From Gammaproteobacteria bacterium (GTDB lineage Bacteria; Pseudomonadota; Gammaproteobacteria; JAADGQ01): a stretch of 64,000 nucleotides of DNA. Shown one piece after another: positions 10,378 through 20,128 of the stretch. Each line of letters begins with the position of its first letter. Within the stretch, counting starts at the first letter, position 1. The notes beneath the pieces are model-generated. The model ran no database searches. It had not been told where the DNA came from and was given only the letters and a program-made list of their open reading frames with translations. The position numbers were made by a program, and so were the translations under genes. The DNA is taken from assembly GCA_021648145.1 (NCBI GenBank), contig JAKITI010000001.1, positions 181,045 through 245,044 on the forward strand. The letters are read 5' to 3'.

Positions 10378-12822
10378 ATGTTGTATCAACTATTATTTAA
10401 GTATCGGTGTTGTTTTTCGAAACTCATACTCTGCGTGTTCATGAGTGCAGTGCCACTCTCTGTTATGGCTGCGACAGTCAAACCTGAAATTACAAGCATC
10501 AATGCACGCAGTGAACCTTCACAAATAAAAATTGATTTTAATATGCCTCTTTCGCCATGGAGTGCAATTGCAACAGGCAATTACTACATTAGTGATGGCG
10601 TACGCACACTTGATGCAAGGCTCAGCACAGATCGTACCGCTGTTTTGCTTGATACAACCCCGCTAAACGAAAACGGCACATATAAATTACTCACTTTCAA
10701 TTTACTGGGTGACAGTGAATCTGATACGGCTCCTCCTCTGTTTAGCATACAATTGACAGATGATCCGAGTCGCTTGAATGTTGTATTTAATCAACCTGTG
10801 AGTCCCGGTAGTGCAGAAAATATCGACAACTACTTCATCACTAAAGAGGTTGAAATCGTCAGTGCGACACTCTCTGATGACTATCTTACTGTTGAATTGC
10901 AAGTCACCCCTGCACTTTCACCAGATGACACGCATACATTGGTGGTCGAAAATGTATCTCCTTTAAGACCCGCCCCAACAGAACCCTCAGCACCCGAACC
11001 TGGCAATAGTGAAAACAGTGTTGACCCGAACAATCCACTTCCTGTGATCACACTGTCAGCCGATGCTGCATTGATTGAATACAACAACATGGCGCGTATT
11101 AGCTGGGAAGTTGAGAATGCAACAAGTTGTGTAGGTTCCGGTGCATGGTCAGGCTATAAGCCCACAAGTGGCACAAGAAATATAGGCCCTCTTAAAGAAA
11201 ACAGTGTATTTTTTCTAACCTGCCGTGGGCCAAATGGCTCTGCTACAAAATTTATCACTGTCAGTGTGCTGGCGGCAGAGCAGCCCACATTGACATTCAG
11301 TTCTAATAAAATGACTCTTCCCAGTAACAGCAAACCGGTTATTTCCTGGGCTGTTGAAGATGCAACCGTCTGTACTGCCTCGGGCGACTGGTCGGGCGAA
11401 AAAGCACCACAAGGCAGTGAACAACTTGGTTTGTTAACCAAGGATATCACCTTGTTCTTGACTTGCCGTGGCGCAGGTGGCAGTGCAATGCAATCGCTCA
11501 ACATTATGATTGCCAAACCCCCTGTTATTATGCTCAGAACATCCCGAAGCACCATCGGTTATTTGGGTGTAGTCACTCTGAACTGGTATGCCACTGACGC
11601 AGAAATCTGCCAAGGCTCCGGTACGGATACAGGTGCAAGTCCAGTCACGTGCGGTGGTTTGGGTATGGATACAACACACAACAAAAATAACTATTACAAT
11701 ACGAGTGAGTGGCATAAATCTCCTCTGGAGACTCAAGGCACATTGAGCGTTGGCCCGCTCTGTGTTGATACTACATTTTTCTTGACTTGCACTGGTTCTG
11801 GAGGCACAACGACTGACTTTATCGATGTAAAAGTACTTGAGTCACAGCCTGATATTCGCCTTAATGCCAATCGTGCCTATGCCAAGCCAGGTGAAAAAAT
11901 TACGCTGACCTGGGAGACGCTTCGAGTTAACTCATGCACCGCATCTGGAGGCTGGTCAGGGACTAAATCAGCTTTTCCAACGAACAGTGAAACAGTTGCT
12001 TCAATCACTGAAGACACCATATTTACACTCACTTGCAAAGATGACCGAGGGCGTAGTGCGGAACGTTTTGTCAAAGTCAGAGTAAAAACAGATGCCCCTT
12101 CTTCAACTGATAATAGTGATAAAGCAACAACAGAAAACAAACAATCACAACCCACCCCTGTTACGATTTTGAAAAAGCCTGTTGCGGTCACGACTGAAGA
12201 AGATGATGCTAAAAATCAATCTCAGAAACCAAAATTCATTGATATTAATAACAATGGAAAAAGTGATAAAGAAGAAGGGATATGCAATATATACGATGCA
12301 AATGAAGAAATAGTCGTGAGCATTCAGGCCAGTCAAGGCACATTAAGCTGTCTGAGTGCTTTAAGTGAGGATGAGTTAATGACGGCCATAAAATCTGATG
12401 GTCAAATTGACTCAATTCCTTTCGGATTATTTGATTTTCGAATTGAACAACTGCCAGCCAACACTCAGGTGACAGAAGTTATATTTTATTTTGAAACTCC
12501 CCCGCCAGCCCAAAGCCAGTGGTATCAGTATAATAAGGCAACAGATACTTTAGAAACCTATACAGGTTCAGTAAGCGTTGATGGCAATAAAGTTACGATA
12601 CAGGCCACTGATGGTGGGTTCGGGGATTCAGATGGTGTGGCAAATGGAGTCATCAACAATCCAGTCGGGCCGATTATTCCAATAATCCAAGCCCTTAAAA
12701 AGCCTGTACTCGCACAAGATACCACACCAACAATCAGTGAAAAATATGGAGTCGGTGGGAACGGAGCAGGTTTTCTGGCACTGTTATTATTGGCTTTAAT
12801 TAGAAGAAAAAGTTTGAGATAA
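10378..12822 (+). CDS. Secreted Ig-repeat protein with choice-of-anchor U domain and GlyGly-CTERM-like tail
   Basis: The 814-residue exported protein has a signal peptide over about residues 1-32. An Ig-like segment follows, then about four repeats of roughly 80 residues (about 220-570). Each has a WxV-type strand, a Cys before a GxWSG or similar turn, and FFLTCRG, suggesting one disulfide per repeat. A low-complexity T/K/Q linker leads to a region with GLFDFRIEQLP and a TDGGFGDSDGVANGV end, which I recognise as the choice-of-anchor U domain. The C-terminus is Gly-rich, then one hydrophobic helix, then RRK, like GlyGly-CTERM rhombosortase substrates. The ATG at 10378 has GAGGGG 8 bases upstream. 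Function unknown; probably surface-exposed. Confidence 0.8.
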   Translation: MLYQLLFKYRCCFSKLILCVFMSAVPLSVMAATVKPEITSINARSEPSQIKIDFNMPLSPWSAIATGNYYISDGVRTLDARLSTDRTAVLLDTTPLNENGTYKLLTFNLLGDSESDTAPPLFSIQLTDDPSRLNVVFNQPVSPGSAENIDNYFITKEVEIVSATLSDDYLTVELQVTPALSPDDTHTLVVENVSPLRPAPTEPSAPEPGNSENSVDPNNPLPVITLSADAALIEYNNMARISWEVENATSCVGSGAWSGYKPTSGTRNIGPLKENSVFFLTCRGPNGSATKFITVSVLAAEQPTLTFSSNKMTLPSNSKPVISWAVEDATVCTASGDWSGEKAPQGSEQLGLLTKDITLFLTCRGAGGSAMQSLNIMIAKPPVIMLRTSRSTIGYLGVVTLNWYATDAEICQGSGTDTGASPVTCGGLGMDTTHNKNNYYNTSEWHKSPLETQGTLSVGPLCVDTTFFLTCTGSGGTTTDFIDVKVLESQPDIRLNANRAYAKPGEKITLTWETLRVNSCTASGGWSGTKSAFPTNSETVASITEDTIFTLTCKDDRGRSAERFVKVRVKTDAPSSTDNSDKATTENKQSQPTPVTILKKPVAVTTEEDDAKNQSQKPKFIDINNNGKSDKEEGICNIYDANEEIVVSIQASQGTLSCLSALSEDELMTAIKSDGQIDSIPFGLFDFRIEQLPANTQVTEVIFYFETPPPAQSQWYQYNKATDTLETYTGSVSVDGNKVTIQATDGGFGDSDGVANGVINNPVGPIIPIIQALKKPVLAQDTTPTISEKYGVGGNGAGFLALLLLALIRRKSLR

Positions 12823-13072
12823 GAGCGGTAGCTAAGCTTCCGGAAAATTCATGACGCTTTGGCACGTTCAATGGAGCTTCTTTTTATGTTCTTTTGCTCC
12901 AGTAACCTAGTTTTCTACTATTGTGCATTACAGCTTAACAGTAGTGCAGCATGAATGGCTGGATAAGATCCCCGCGACAGCATATCGCTTATATCAAAAT
13001 ACATTTCTCCCTCTGGAAAATTTATAATCTGTAGCTGGAGTAATAGGCTGGCAGGTTAAGGACTCAGCGTGA

Positions 13073-13927
13073 TTAATCAAGATTGTTCACTTGGGTTTCA
13101 CTCAGCCTAGTCAATTGAGTCACCTTAAATACAGACATACCGGAGGCCAGTAAATTACGCGCAATTTCTTCTCTCCCTTTCTGCATGCCTTTTTCCATAC
13201 CTTTTTCCATACCTTGTTCCTCGGCAAGTTCCAGTGAAGATTTCTGGATATAGATAAACTCTTTACGTTTGTGCTGAGCTTCCAGCTCTTCGAGGCTCAT
13301 GCTGCTTTCATCGATCAGAGAAAATGCTTTGGTCAGTGGAGCCTTGAAACTATCAGGAATAAAGTCCATTTCACCTGCGTGTTTTACAAAGTAGATCCAC
13401 TGCTCATCAATGCCCTGTAGTTCATCAAAGGATGCAGTGAATTTTGGTAGTTCGACAAAGATCATCTCAATATCATCACTGTATTCGATCATCGTCTCTT
13501 TTTCGATCAGTTTAAAGCGGCTGGTTACCTGGTCAATGTTGGGGAACATCGTAAAATCGACCAGCGTTAGTGCGATAACGGGATTCAACAATGTGTAATC
13601 TTCGCCTTTTTCCAGTTGAATCGAATAATTTTTTGCCGCATTGTAGAGAATACGCTTTTCAAGCCCCTTGTGATTCAATACCTGCATTTCGATAATCACA
13701 TGAGTGCCGTCATTGAGCACCGCCTTGACATCAACAAAGCTATCTTTCATGCCTTTGAGCATGGGAATGGTATAGGGATCGACAATGGTCAAATCCTTGA
13801 CCTGCTGAATACTGCCCGCATATATCATTGAGTTTAGAAAACTGATCAAGATATCTTTACTATCGATACTGCCAAAAACCTTTTTAAAAGCAAAGTCAGT
13901 TTTAACGTCAAGAAATTTCATGGGCAT
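13073..13927 (-). CDS. Rpn family recombination-promoting nuclease/putative transposase
   Basis: Protein of 284 residues with the Rpn/PD-(D/E)XK N-terminus: LDVKTDFAFKKVFG, then FVDVKAVLNDG and VIIEMQVLNH, which hold the likely catalytic D and ExQ residues, then RILYNAAKNY. E. coli RpnA-E are DNA endonucleases linked to RecA-independent recombination. Near the C-terminus an MEKG-type motif is repeated three times (12-bp units at about 13184-13218), a common variable feature of this family. These genes are often mobile. No inverted repeats or target duplications were seen around this copy. Confidence 0.88.
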   Translation of the reverse strand: MPMKFLDVKTDFAFKKVFGSIDSKDILISFLNSMIYAGSIQQVKDLTIVDPYTIPMLKGMKDSFVDVKAVLNDGTHVIIEMQVLNHKGLEKRILYNAAKNYSIQLEKGEDYTLLNPVIALTLVDFTMFPNIDQVTSRFKLIEKETMIEYSDDIEMIFVELPKFTASFDELQGIDEQWIYFVKHAGEMDFIPDSFKAPLTKAFSLIDESSMSLEELEAQHKRKEFIYIQKSSLELAEEQGMEKGMEKGMQKGREEIARNLLASGMSVFKVTQLTRLSETQVNNLD

Positions 13928-14027
13928 ACCTGATGTGCATTTATGTTTAATTGATATCCTTGTAGTTTAACACACGGCAGATAAGTCACAGTTTTTGATA
14001 AAATATCAGAAGAACTCTAAAATAGCA

Positions 14028-15782
14028 TTAATATTCAAGCCCGATGGCGTAGACTTCTTCCATTGAAGTCAAGCCTTTGCGAGCAAGTTTGATGGCATTT
14101 TGCATTAATGAGACCATTCCATCAGATAATGCTTTTTCACGAATGACTCGTGCGGGGCTTCTGTTATTTACATGATTTAGAATCTCCGGTGTAACAACCA
14201 ACAGTTCACAGATGTTGACGCGCCCTTTATAGCCTGTGTTAGAACAGACAAGACACCCCTTCCCTTTCCAGAATATCTCATCACTTTTTAAGCTGAATGC
14301 TTTCTGTATTGATGGCTCAATGAACTCTTCTACCAGGCACTTTGTGCAATTAAGACGTATAAGCCGCTGCGCCATGACTCCAAGCAAAGTGGAACTCAGC
14401 AGGTAAGGTTCAACCCCCATGTCAATCAATCGTGTAATCGCGCTTGATGAATCATTGGTATGCAGTGTACTCAACACCAAGTGCCCGGTGAGTGCCGCTT
14501 TATTTGCAATATGTGCGGTCTCTTCATCTCGAATTTCACCCACCATGATGACATCAGGATCATGTCGTAAAAAGTTTCTGAGTGCTTTTGCAAATGTGTA
14601 GCCCACATCATTTGCAACCTGCACCTGCTCTACATCTTCAATATCATATTCAACGGGATCTTCCACCGTTAAAATATGAGGTTTTCGTTTACTGATCTCT
14701 TTGATGATGGCATAAAGCGTTGTTGATTTTCCTGAGCCTGTCGGCCCCGTTACAAGAAAAATACCATGAGGGCGTTCCAATAGGTACTTTAATTGAAGGT
14801 ACACCTTTTCTGATAACCCCAAATCATTTAACCCAAGCACACCTCTGTTTTTATCGAGAATACGAATTACCACACTCTCACCCGACATAGTAGGAATAAT
14901 AGAGATTCGCAGATCCACTGATTTTCCAGCGGATACCATTTGTGATCGCCCATCCTGAGGTAACCGGCGCTCTGCAATATTCATACGGCCTATAATTTTG
15001 ATACGACTGACCAGTGCTGCCAGCAATGATTTATTAAGTGTACGGTAATATTGCATTTTTCCATCAATACGATAATAAACATCAATCTGGTCTTTTTGTG
15101 GACGAATATTAATATCCGAGGCCTGGCTTATAACTCCGTGATGCACCAGTGAATTTAATAAACGAACAATGGGTTTTGCTTTTGCCTGTTGTTCAATGGT
15201 TTGATGGCTGTCAGACAAATCCAGCTCGGTAAACTCTGCATCTGAAGCAACTTCGATATCATTCAATGCATCAGTCTCATCAAATGAACTGTAATATTTA
15301 CTCAGTGCTAAAGAGAGCTCTTTTGAAGAGCACATCAGTGGTTCAATGGCTTGCCGGGTATTAAAACGAAGTAATTCAATTCGTTTTACATCCAGTGGGT
15401 TTTCCATTAGTACAGCCAGTCGCCCATCAACCACTCCAAGTGGCAACACCTTATATTGCAATGCAATATAAGGTTTAAGTAGAGAGAGTGTATGCGGTGG
15501 GATATCAAAGCCATCCAGTTGAACGCAAGCGATGCCAAACTTATAAGCCAGTGCGACCTTGACTTGCCATGAATCTATAACACCCTGCTCAGTTAAAATA
15601 TGCCCCAGACGTTTTCCCTTATCTTCATATGCCTGTCGTTTCAAAGCTTTTTCCAAAACAGTTGAAGTCAGCAATTTTCCTTTAAGTAAAATTTGTCCAA
15701 ATAAAATATTTGTACGTGCTTTTCCTAGTTGCTGAATGACCGCTTCCAGATTCTGTTGATTTTTGATAATAAAAATTTTCAC
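14028..15782 (-). CDS. GspE/PulE/PilB-family secretion ATPase
   Basis: Hexameric ATPase of type II secretion or type IV pilus type, 584 residues. An N-terminal GspE-N-like domain covers about residues 30-160. The ATPase core has Walker A GPTGSGKST, the Asp box MVGEIRDEETA, the His box STLHTNDS and a four-Cys zinc site (NCTKC and CLVCSNTGYKGR). No other secretion or pilus gene is adjacent. The partner system, perhaps type IV pili or MSHA-like, must be elsewhere. The start is a GTG without a strong ribosome binding site, so the first codons are uncertain. It diverges from a diguanylate cyclase gene. Confidence 0.9.
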   Translation of the reverse strand: MKIFIIKNQQNLEAVIQQLGKARTNILFGQILLKGKLLTSTVLEKALKRQAYEDKGKRLGHILTEQGVIDSWQVKVALAYKFGIACVQLDGFDIPPHTLSLLKPYIALQYKVLPLGVVDGRLAVLMENPLDVKRIELLRFNTRQAIEPLMCSSKELSLALSKYYSSFDETDALNDIEVASDAEFTELDLSDSHQTIEQQAKAKPIVRLLNSLVHHGVISQASDINIRPQKDQIDVYYRIDGKMQYYRTLNKSLLAALVSRIKIIGRMNIAERRLPQDGRSQMVSAGKSVDLRISIIPTMSGESVVIRILDKNRGVLGLNDLGLSEKVYLQLKYLLERPHGIFLVTGPTGSGKSTTLYAIIKEISKRKPHILTVEDPVEYDIEDVEQVQVANDVGYTFAKALRNFLRHDPDVIMVGEIRDEETAHIANKAALTGHLVLSTLHTNDSSSAITRLIDMGVEPYLLSSTLLGVMAQRLIRLNCTKCLVEEFIEPSIQKAFSLKSDEIFWKGKGCLVCSNTGYKGRVNICELLVVTPEILNHVNNRSPARVIREKALSDGMVSLMQNAIKLARKGLTSMEEVYAIGLEY

Positions 15783-15858
15783 TCACAGACTTCTCATAGT
15801 ACTTTTTAAACTTTCCTTGTTGCAGTCGCGCCGACTGTTTGACGATAAAAAACACGCT

Positions 15859-15887
15859 TTATACGGATTCTGTCAAACTATTGTCAA
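15859..15887 (-). promoter_or_regulatory. Sigma-70 promoter for the GspE/PilB-like gene
   Basis: On the minus strand TTGACA (15887-15882) is a perfect -35 and GTATAA (15864-15859) a near-consensus -10, with a 17-base spacer. The transcript would start about 70 bases before the gene. Confidence 0.65.
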
Positions 15888-15949
15888 TAGAGCGTTATTA
15901 TATTGCTGTTTTTACTATAATTTATTGATTTTAAATAAAATTATAGTAC

Positions 15950-15966
15950 TGGCATACTTTTAGCAT
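15950..15966 (+). promoter_or_regulatory. Candidate sigma-54 promoter for the diguanylate cyclase gene
   Basis: TGGCAT then TAGCAT with GG (15951-15952) and GC (15963-15964) exactly 10 bases apart, as required for RpoN -24/-12 elements. One mismatch in the -12 TTGCA. It lies about 65 bases upstream of the start codon. Confidence 0.45.
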
Positions 15967-16029
15967 AGCTTAAAACATGTTCAAAAAATATTTTACTTTT
16001 TAAATACTCAAGGACGTGAGGATCAAGCT

Positions 16030-17016
16030 ATGATTGCAACACCACAAATGGTATATCAACACCCACATAAATCTGTTTTTCTTGATTTTTCTCCACAGAA
16101 AAAAAGTGAATCAGGTCGAAAAAAAATAGAATATGATTCTGGCCAGATCAGAGCACTTGAAATCACGAAAGCTTTACAATCAACACTCGACTATCAAAAG
16201 CTTATTGAAATATTTAGCCAGGAAATTAATAGCACTATTCCCCACGACAGTATTCATTATAGTGGCCCCCTACCTGAAATATCTTTTTCAACTGGAAATA
16301 AAAGCGAATACCTTTGCACTTATTTACTAACGCTCAATAACAAGCCTATGGGTGAGCTGAGTTTAACGAGAGTGACTGAGTTTAAAGAAAAAGAGATGGT
16401 ACAGATAGAACCACTTCTACGCAGCCTTCTGTACCCACTGCACAATGCTCTTGCATATCAATCTGCATTACAGTCAGCATTGAAAGATCCGTTGACAGGA
16501 ATCCCTAATCGAGCCGCGATGGATGATGCGATCAATAGAGAAATCAAACTGGCACATAGAAATGGCTCTCCTCTCTCTTTGGTTTCTTTTGATCTGGATC
16601 ATTTTAAAAAGGTTAACGATCATTATGGGCATTCAAGTGGTGATGCTGTACTCAAAACCTTTGTAAGAACAGTGAAGCAATGCATACGAGAAACCGACAT
16701 GCTGTGCCGTTACGGTGGTGAGGAATTTACAGTTATTTTAAGTCATACGGATCGTAATGGTGCAATTCGTCTATCAGAACGGATTCGTGAAGCCGTAGAA
16801 AATACGCCTTGCCGAACCAAAGATCTGACGATACCTGTCACGGTCAGTGTGGGTGTTTCTCACCTCACTTTGGAGGATGATCCTGTTTCATTATTTAATA
16901 AAGCGGATGCGGCACTTTATCAAGCCAAGACAGACGGTCGTAATTGTGTTAGGTTTTCAAATAGTTGGTACAGCCCAATCAATCAGGAGGCAACGATTGA
17001 ATCGGCAGTGAATTAA
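16030..17016 (+). CDS. Diguanylate cyclase (GGDEF domain)
   Basis: Makes cyclic di-GMP from two GTP. The protein has 328 residues. About 1-145 form an N-terminal sensor-like region without membrane segments, possibly a divergent GAF fold. About 150-310 form the GGDEF domain: DPLTGIPNR, FDLDHFKKVND, and the active-site variant GGEEF at 229-233. The inhibitory I-site RETD (220-223) lies five residues upstream, so feedback inhibition by c-di-GMP is expected. A strong ribosome binding site precedes the ATG. It is divergent from a pilus/secretion-type ATPase, a process often tuned by c-di-GMP. Confidence 0.93.
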   Translation: MIATPQMVYQHPHKSVFLDFSPQKKSESGRKKIEYDSGQIRALEITKALQSTLDYQKLIEIFSQEINSTIPHDSIHYSGPLPEISFSTGNKSEYLCTYLLTLNNKPMGELSLTRVTEFKEKEMVQIEPLLRSLLYPLHNALAYQSALQSALKDPLTGIPNRAAMDDAINREIKLAHRNGSPLSLVSFDLDHFKKVNDHYGHSSGDAVLKTFVRTVKQCIRETDMLCRYGGEEFTVILSHTDRNGAIRLSERIREAVENTPCRTKDLTIPVTVSVGVSHLTLEDDPVSLFNKADAALYQAKTDGRNCVRFSNSWYSPINQEATIESAVN

Positions 17017-17104
17017 AAAACAATGAATCAGGAACATTTTTCAGGAACGAGTACTAAATAGTTTATACATTGTGTGCTCGTTCCTAACCGAATGAATATA
17101 AGGT

Positions 17105-18160
17105 TTGATTAAAAATAGCTATACAGATACCACCCCAAAACTACCTGCCGAATGGCACCATCAAAGTGCGGTTATGCTCACATGGCCACATGACCGAAGT
17201 GACTGGCAACCCATTCTGGATCAGGTTGAACCTGTTTTTGTAAGTATTGCAAAATCAATCAGCCAGCACCAAAAAGTAGTCATTAACTGTTTTAATAAAA
17301 CACAGCAATCATATATTAATGATTTGCTTCGTCTTGCTGAGATTGATAGTACTTCAATTATTTTCACACTAAACCCCTCTAATGACACATGGGTGCGTGA
17401 TTATGGCCCCATAACAATTTACCGTAACAACCACCCTTATCTACTTGATTTTACGTTCAATGCTTGGGGTCACAAATTTGAATCAGAAAAAGATAATAAA
17501 ATAACGCGTTTGCAGCATAAAAGCGGGACTTTTGGTCACACCCCTATTGAGACGGTTGATCTGGTGCTTGAAGGGGGAAGTATTGAAACCGATGGTCAAG
17601 GCACACTGCTGACAACTGAAGCCTGCCTGCTTGCCCCCAATCGTAACCCCCACCTAAATCGATCAAAGCTGGAACATATATTGTGTGAAAAGTTGGGCAT
17701 TCAACGTATTTTATGGCTTAAAAATGGTTATCTCGCTGGGGATGATACCGACAGTCATATTGATACTCTTGCCCGCTTTTGTGATGCACAGACCATCTGT
17801 TATGTCGCGTGTGATGATGTTCATGATGAACATTACAAAGAGTTTAAAGCTATGGAGGAGGAGTTGAAATCTTTCAAAACAGTTCGAGGAAAACCTTATC
17901 GCTTGATGCCACTTCCCTGGCCAAAAGCCAAATACTCTGATGATGGGCAACGACTGCCTGCAACCTATGCTAATTTTTTGATCATTAATGGTGCGGTGCT
18001 CTTACCTACGTATAATGATCCTGCCGATGAAGCAGCGCTTGCTTGCCTGCAACTGTGCTTTCCAAACAGAAAAATTATCCCCATCCCCTGCCAAGCAATT
18101 ATTTTACAATACGGTAGTTTGCACTGCTTAACCATGCAGTTGCCTGATGGGGTTTTATAA
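17105..18160 (+). CDS. aguA: Agmatine deiminase
   Basis: Hydrolyses agmatine to N-carbamoylputrescine and ammonia, the first step of the arginine-decarboxylase route to putrescine. The 351 residues show the family N-terminus LPAEWHHQSAVMLTWPH, the substrate-binding WVRDYGP, EGGSIETDGQGT, the DDTDSHIDTLARF segment and the catalytic Cys (about residue 341) in GSLHCLTMQ. The start must lie before LPAEW and only a TTG at 17105 is available, so it is taken despite a poorly spaced ribosome binding site. The stop overlaps the start of the next gene by one base, coupling the two pathway enzymes. Confidence 0.94.
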   Translation: MIKNSYTDTTPKLPAEWHHQSAVMLTWPHDRSDWQPILDQVEPVFVSIAKSISQHQKVVINCFNKTQQSYINDLLRLAEIDSTSIIFTLNPSNDTWVRDYGPITIYRNNHPYLLDFTFNAWGHKFESEKDNKITRLQHKSGTFGHTPIETVDLVLEGGSIETDGQGTLLTTEACLLAPNRNPHLNRSKLEHILCEKLGIQRILWLKNGYLAGDDTDSHIDTLARFCDAQTICYVACDDVHDEHYKEFKAMEEELKSFKTVRGKPYRLMPLPWPKAKYSDDGQRLPATYANFLIINGAVLLPTYNDPADEAALACLQLCFPNRKIIPIPCQAIILQYGSLHCLTMQLPDGVL

Positions 18161-19047
18161 TGAGCCAATATTTAAGCGTCGCTGCAATCCAGCATTCTTG
18201 CACGGGTGACCGTGATAAAAATTTGGCAACTACAATCCAGGGCATTCGTGATGCAGCGAAACAGGGTACAAATTTAATCGTATTACAAGAGTTGCATACA
18301 TCACTCTATTTTTGTCAAACAGAAGACCCTGAGCTATTTGATCTTTCGGAAGCCATTCCAGGCTCAACAACCGATCAACTCAGCACGATTGCTGCAGAGT
18401 TAAATATCGTGATTGTCGCTTCAATTTTTGAGCGACGAGCTGCCGGTATCTATCACAACACAGCGGTGGTTCTCGATACAACACAAGGGATCGTTGGCAT
18501 ATACCGAAAAATGCACATTCCTGACGACCCTGGATTTCATGAGAAATATTACTTCACACCAGGTGACCTTGGTTTTCAGCCGATTGATACCTCGGTTGGC
18601 CGTTTAGGTGTACAAGTATGCTGGGATCAATGGTACCCAGAAAGCGCTCGTTTGATGGCATTAGCCGGTGCTGAATTACTTATTTACCCCACAGCCATTG
18701 GCTGGGATCTTGCGGATAATCATGAAGAACAGCAGCGCCAACTTAATGCCTGGATGACCATTCAACGTGCTCATGCTATTGCTAATGGAATACCTGTAAT
18801 TAGTTGTAATCGCTGTGGTTTTGAGGGTGATGCAAGCGGTATAACCCAAGGCATTCAATTTTGGGGCAACAGTTTTATTGCTGGCTCACAAGGTGAAATA
18901 ATTAAAGCAGCGCCAGCGGATCAATGCGCTGTACTGACTGCTGAAATAGATCTCAGTCGTACAGAACAGGTTAGGCGTATCTGGCCCTATTTCCGTGATC
19001 GGCGCATTGATGCTTACAATGGGTTATTATCCCGCTATCTTGATTAA
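18160..19047 (+). CDS. aguB: N-carbamoylputrescine amidase
   Basis: Nitrilase-superfamily amidohydrolase converting N-carbamoylputrescine to putrescine, CO2 and ammonia. It has 295 residues with the catalytic triad in place: Glu44 in VLQELHTS, Lys117 in YRKMHIPD and Cys154 in VQVCWDQWYPE. Length and motifs fit AguB rather than other nitrilases. It overlaps aguA by one base (TAATG), which supports the assignment and translational coupling. Confidence 0.95.
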   Translation: MSQYLSVAAIQHSCTGDRDKNLATTIQGIRDAAKQGTNLIVLQELHTSLYFCQTEDPELFDLSEAIPGSTTDQLSTIAAELNIVIVASIFERRAAGIYHNTAVVLDTTQGIVGIYRKMHIPDDPGFHEKYYFTPGDLGFQPIDTSVGRLGVQVCWDQWYPESARLMALAGAELLIYPTAIGWDLADNHEEQQRQLNAWMTIQRAHAIANGIPVISCNRCGFEGDASGITQGIQFWGNSFIAGSQGEIIKAAPADQCAVLTAEIDLSRTEQVRRIWPYFRDRRIDAYNGLLSRYLD

Positions 19048-19070
19048 ATTTTATAAATAGAGGAACTTAC

Positions 19071-20099
19071 GTGCTTGAATTATTGTTAGAGTATGGGCTT
19101 TTTTTCGCAAAAGTAATCACCATTGTGATCGCAATATTGATCATCACTGGTGGTATTTTTATGCAAATGAGCCGAGGTAAAAGTGCTTCAAAAGAGTCAC
19201 ATATCGAAGTCACTAAACTGAACACTAAATATGAAGAGATGACAGAAGCGCTCGAATCACATACTTTATCTAAAGCCGAACTGAAAAAACACCATAAAAC
19301 TCAAAAAGCCAAAATCAAAGCACTTGAGAAGAGTGATGAAAAACGCGACTCTATTTTTGTGCTGAATTTTGATGGCGATATCAAAGCTTCTGCTGTCACC
19401 ACATTGCGTGAAGAGATTACGGCAATACTCACCTGTGCAAAACACAGTGATGAAGTATTTGTTCATTTAGAAAGTGGTGGCGGCATGGTTCACGCTTATG
19501 GACTCGCATCATCTCAATTACAGCGCATTACAGACAAGAAAATTCCACTAACGATCTCAGTTGATAAAGTGGCTGCCAGTGGTGGTTATATGATGGCCTG
19601 TGTCGCAGACCGCATCATTGCCGCTCCATTCGCCATTCTCGGCTCCATCGGGGTGGTCGCTCAAATTCCCAACTTCAATCGAGTATTGAAAAAATATGAT
19701 ATTGATTATGAAATGATCACTGCGGGAGAATACAAAAGAACACTCACCCTTTTAGGTGAAAATACGGATAAAGCCCGTGCTAAATTTAAAGAAGATATTG
19801 AAGATACGCATGAACTTTTTAAAGACTTTATCACTGAAAATCGCACCATCGTCAATATTGAAAAAGTAGCCACAGGCGAGCATTGGTTCGGACGACGTGC
19901 CATTGAACTGAAATTAGTTGATGAGCTAAAAACCAGTGATGACTACTTACTGGAGCAGAGCAAAACAAAAGATTTGTACGAAGTCACCTATAAAACCAAA
20001 AAGCCTGTTTTATCAAAATTGACAAGCGCTTTTGGTAAAATACTCAATCGTTCTCCGCTGGCAAACCAAACAGTACAGAACCCGATTCACTACACATAA
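19071..20099 (+). CDS. sohB: Inner membrane protease SohB (peptidase S49)
   Basis: Serine peptidase of the SppA family anchored by one N-terminal helix (about residues 10-32), with the catalytic domain outside. A charged coil region (about 45-90) precedes the S49 domain. The likely nucleophile Ser is in KVAASGGYMMA, with VHLESGGGMVHAYG and the general-base Lys in EYKRTL. Length of 342 is typical of SohB (about 350) and short of full SppA. The start is GTG with GAGGA upstream. It lies between aguB and mfd on the same strand. Confidence 0.92.
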   Translation: MLELLLEYGLFFAKVITIVIAILIITGGIFMQMSRGKSASKESHIEVTKLNTKYEEMTEALESHTLSKAELKKHHKTQKAKIKALEKSDEKRDSIFVLNFDGDIKASAVTTLREEITAILTCAKHSDEVFVHLESGGGMVHAYGLASSQLQRITDKKIPLTISVDKVAASGGYMMACVADRIIAAPFAILGSIGVVAQIPNFNRVLKKYDIDYEMITAGEYKRTLTLLGENTDKARAKFKEDIEDTHELFKDFITENRTIVNIEKVATGEHWFGRRAIELKLVDELKTSDDYLLEQSKTKDLYEVTYKTKKPVLSKLTSAFGKILNRSPLANQTVQNPIHYT

Positions 20100-20128
20100 T
20101 ATATCCAACTCACCAACAATCAATCGTT

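Noticed and set aside
13184..13218. CRISPR-like repeat
   Set aside because: The units are contiguous, in frame within a gene and have no spacers.
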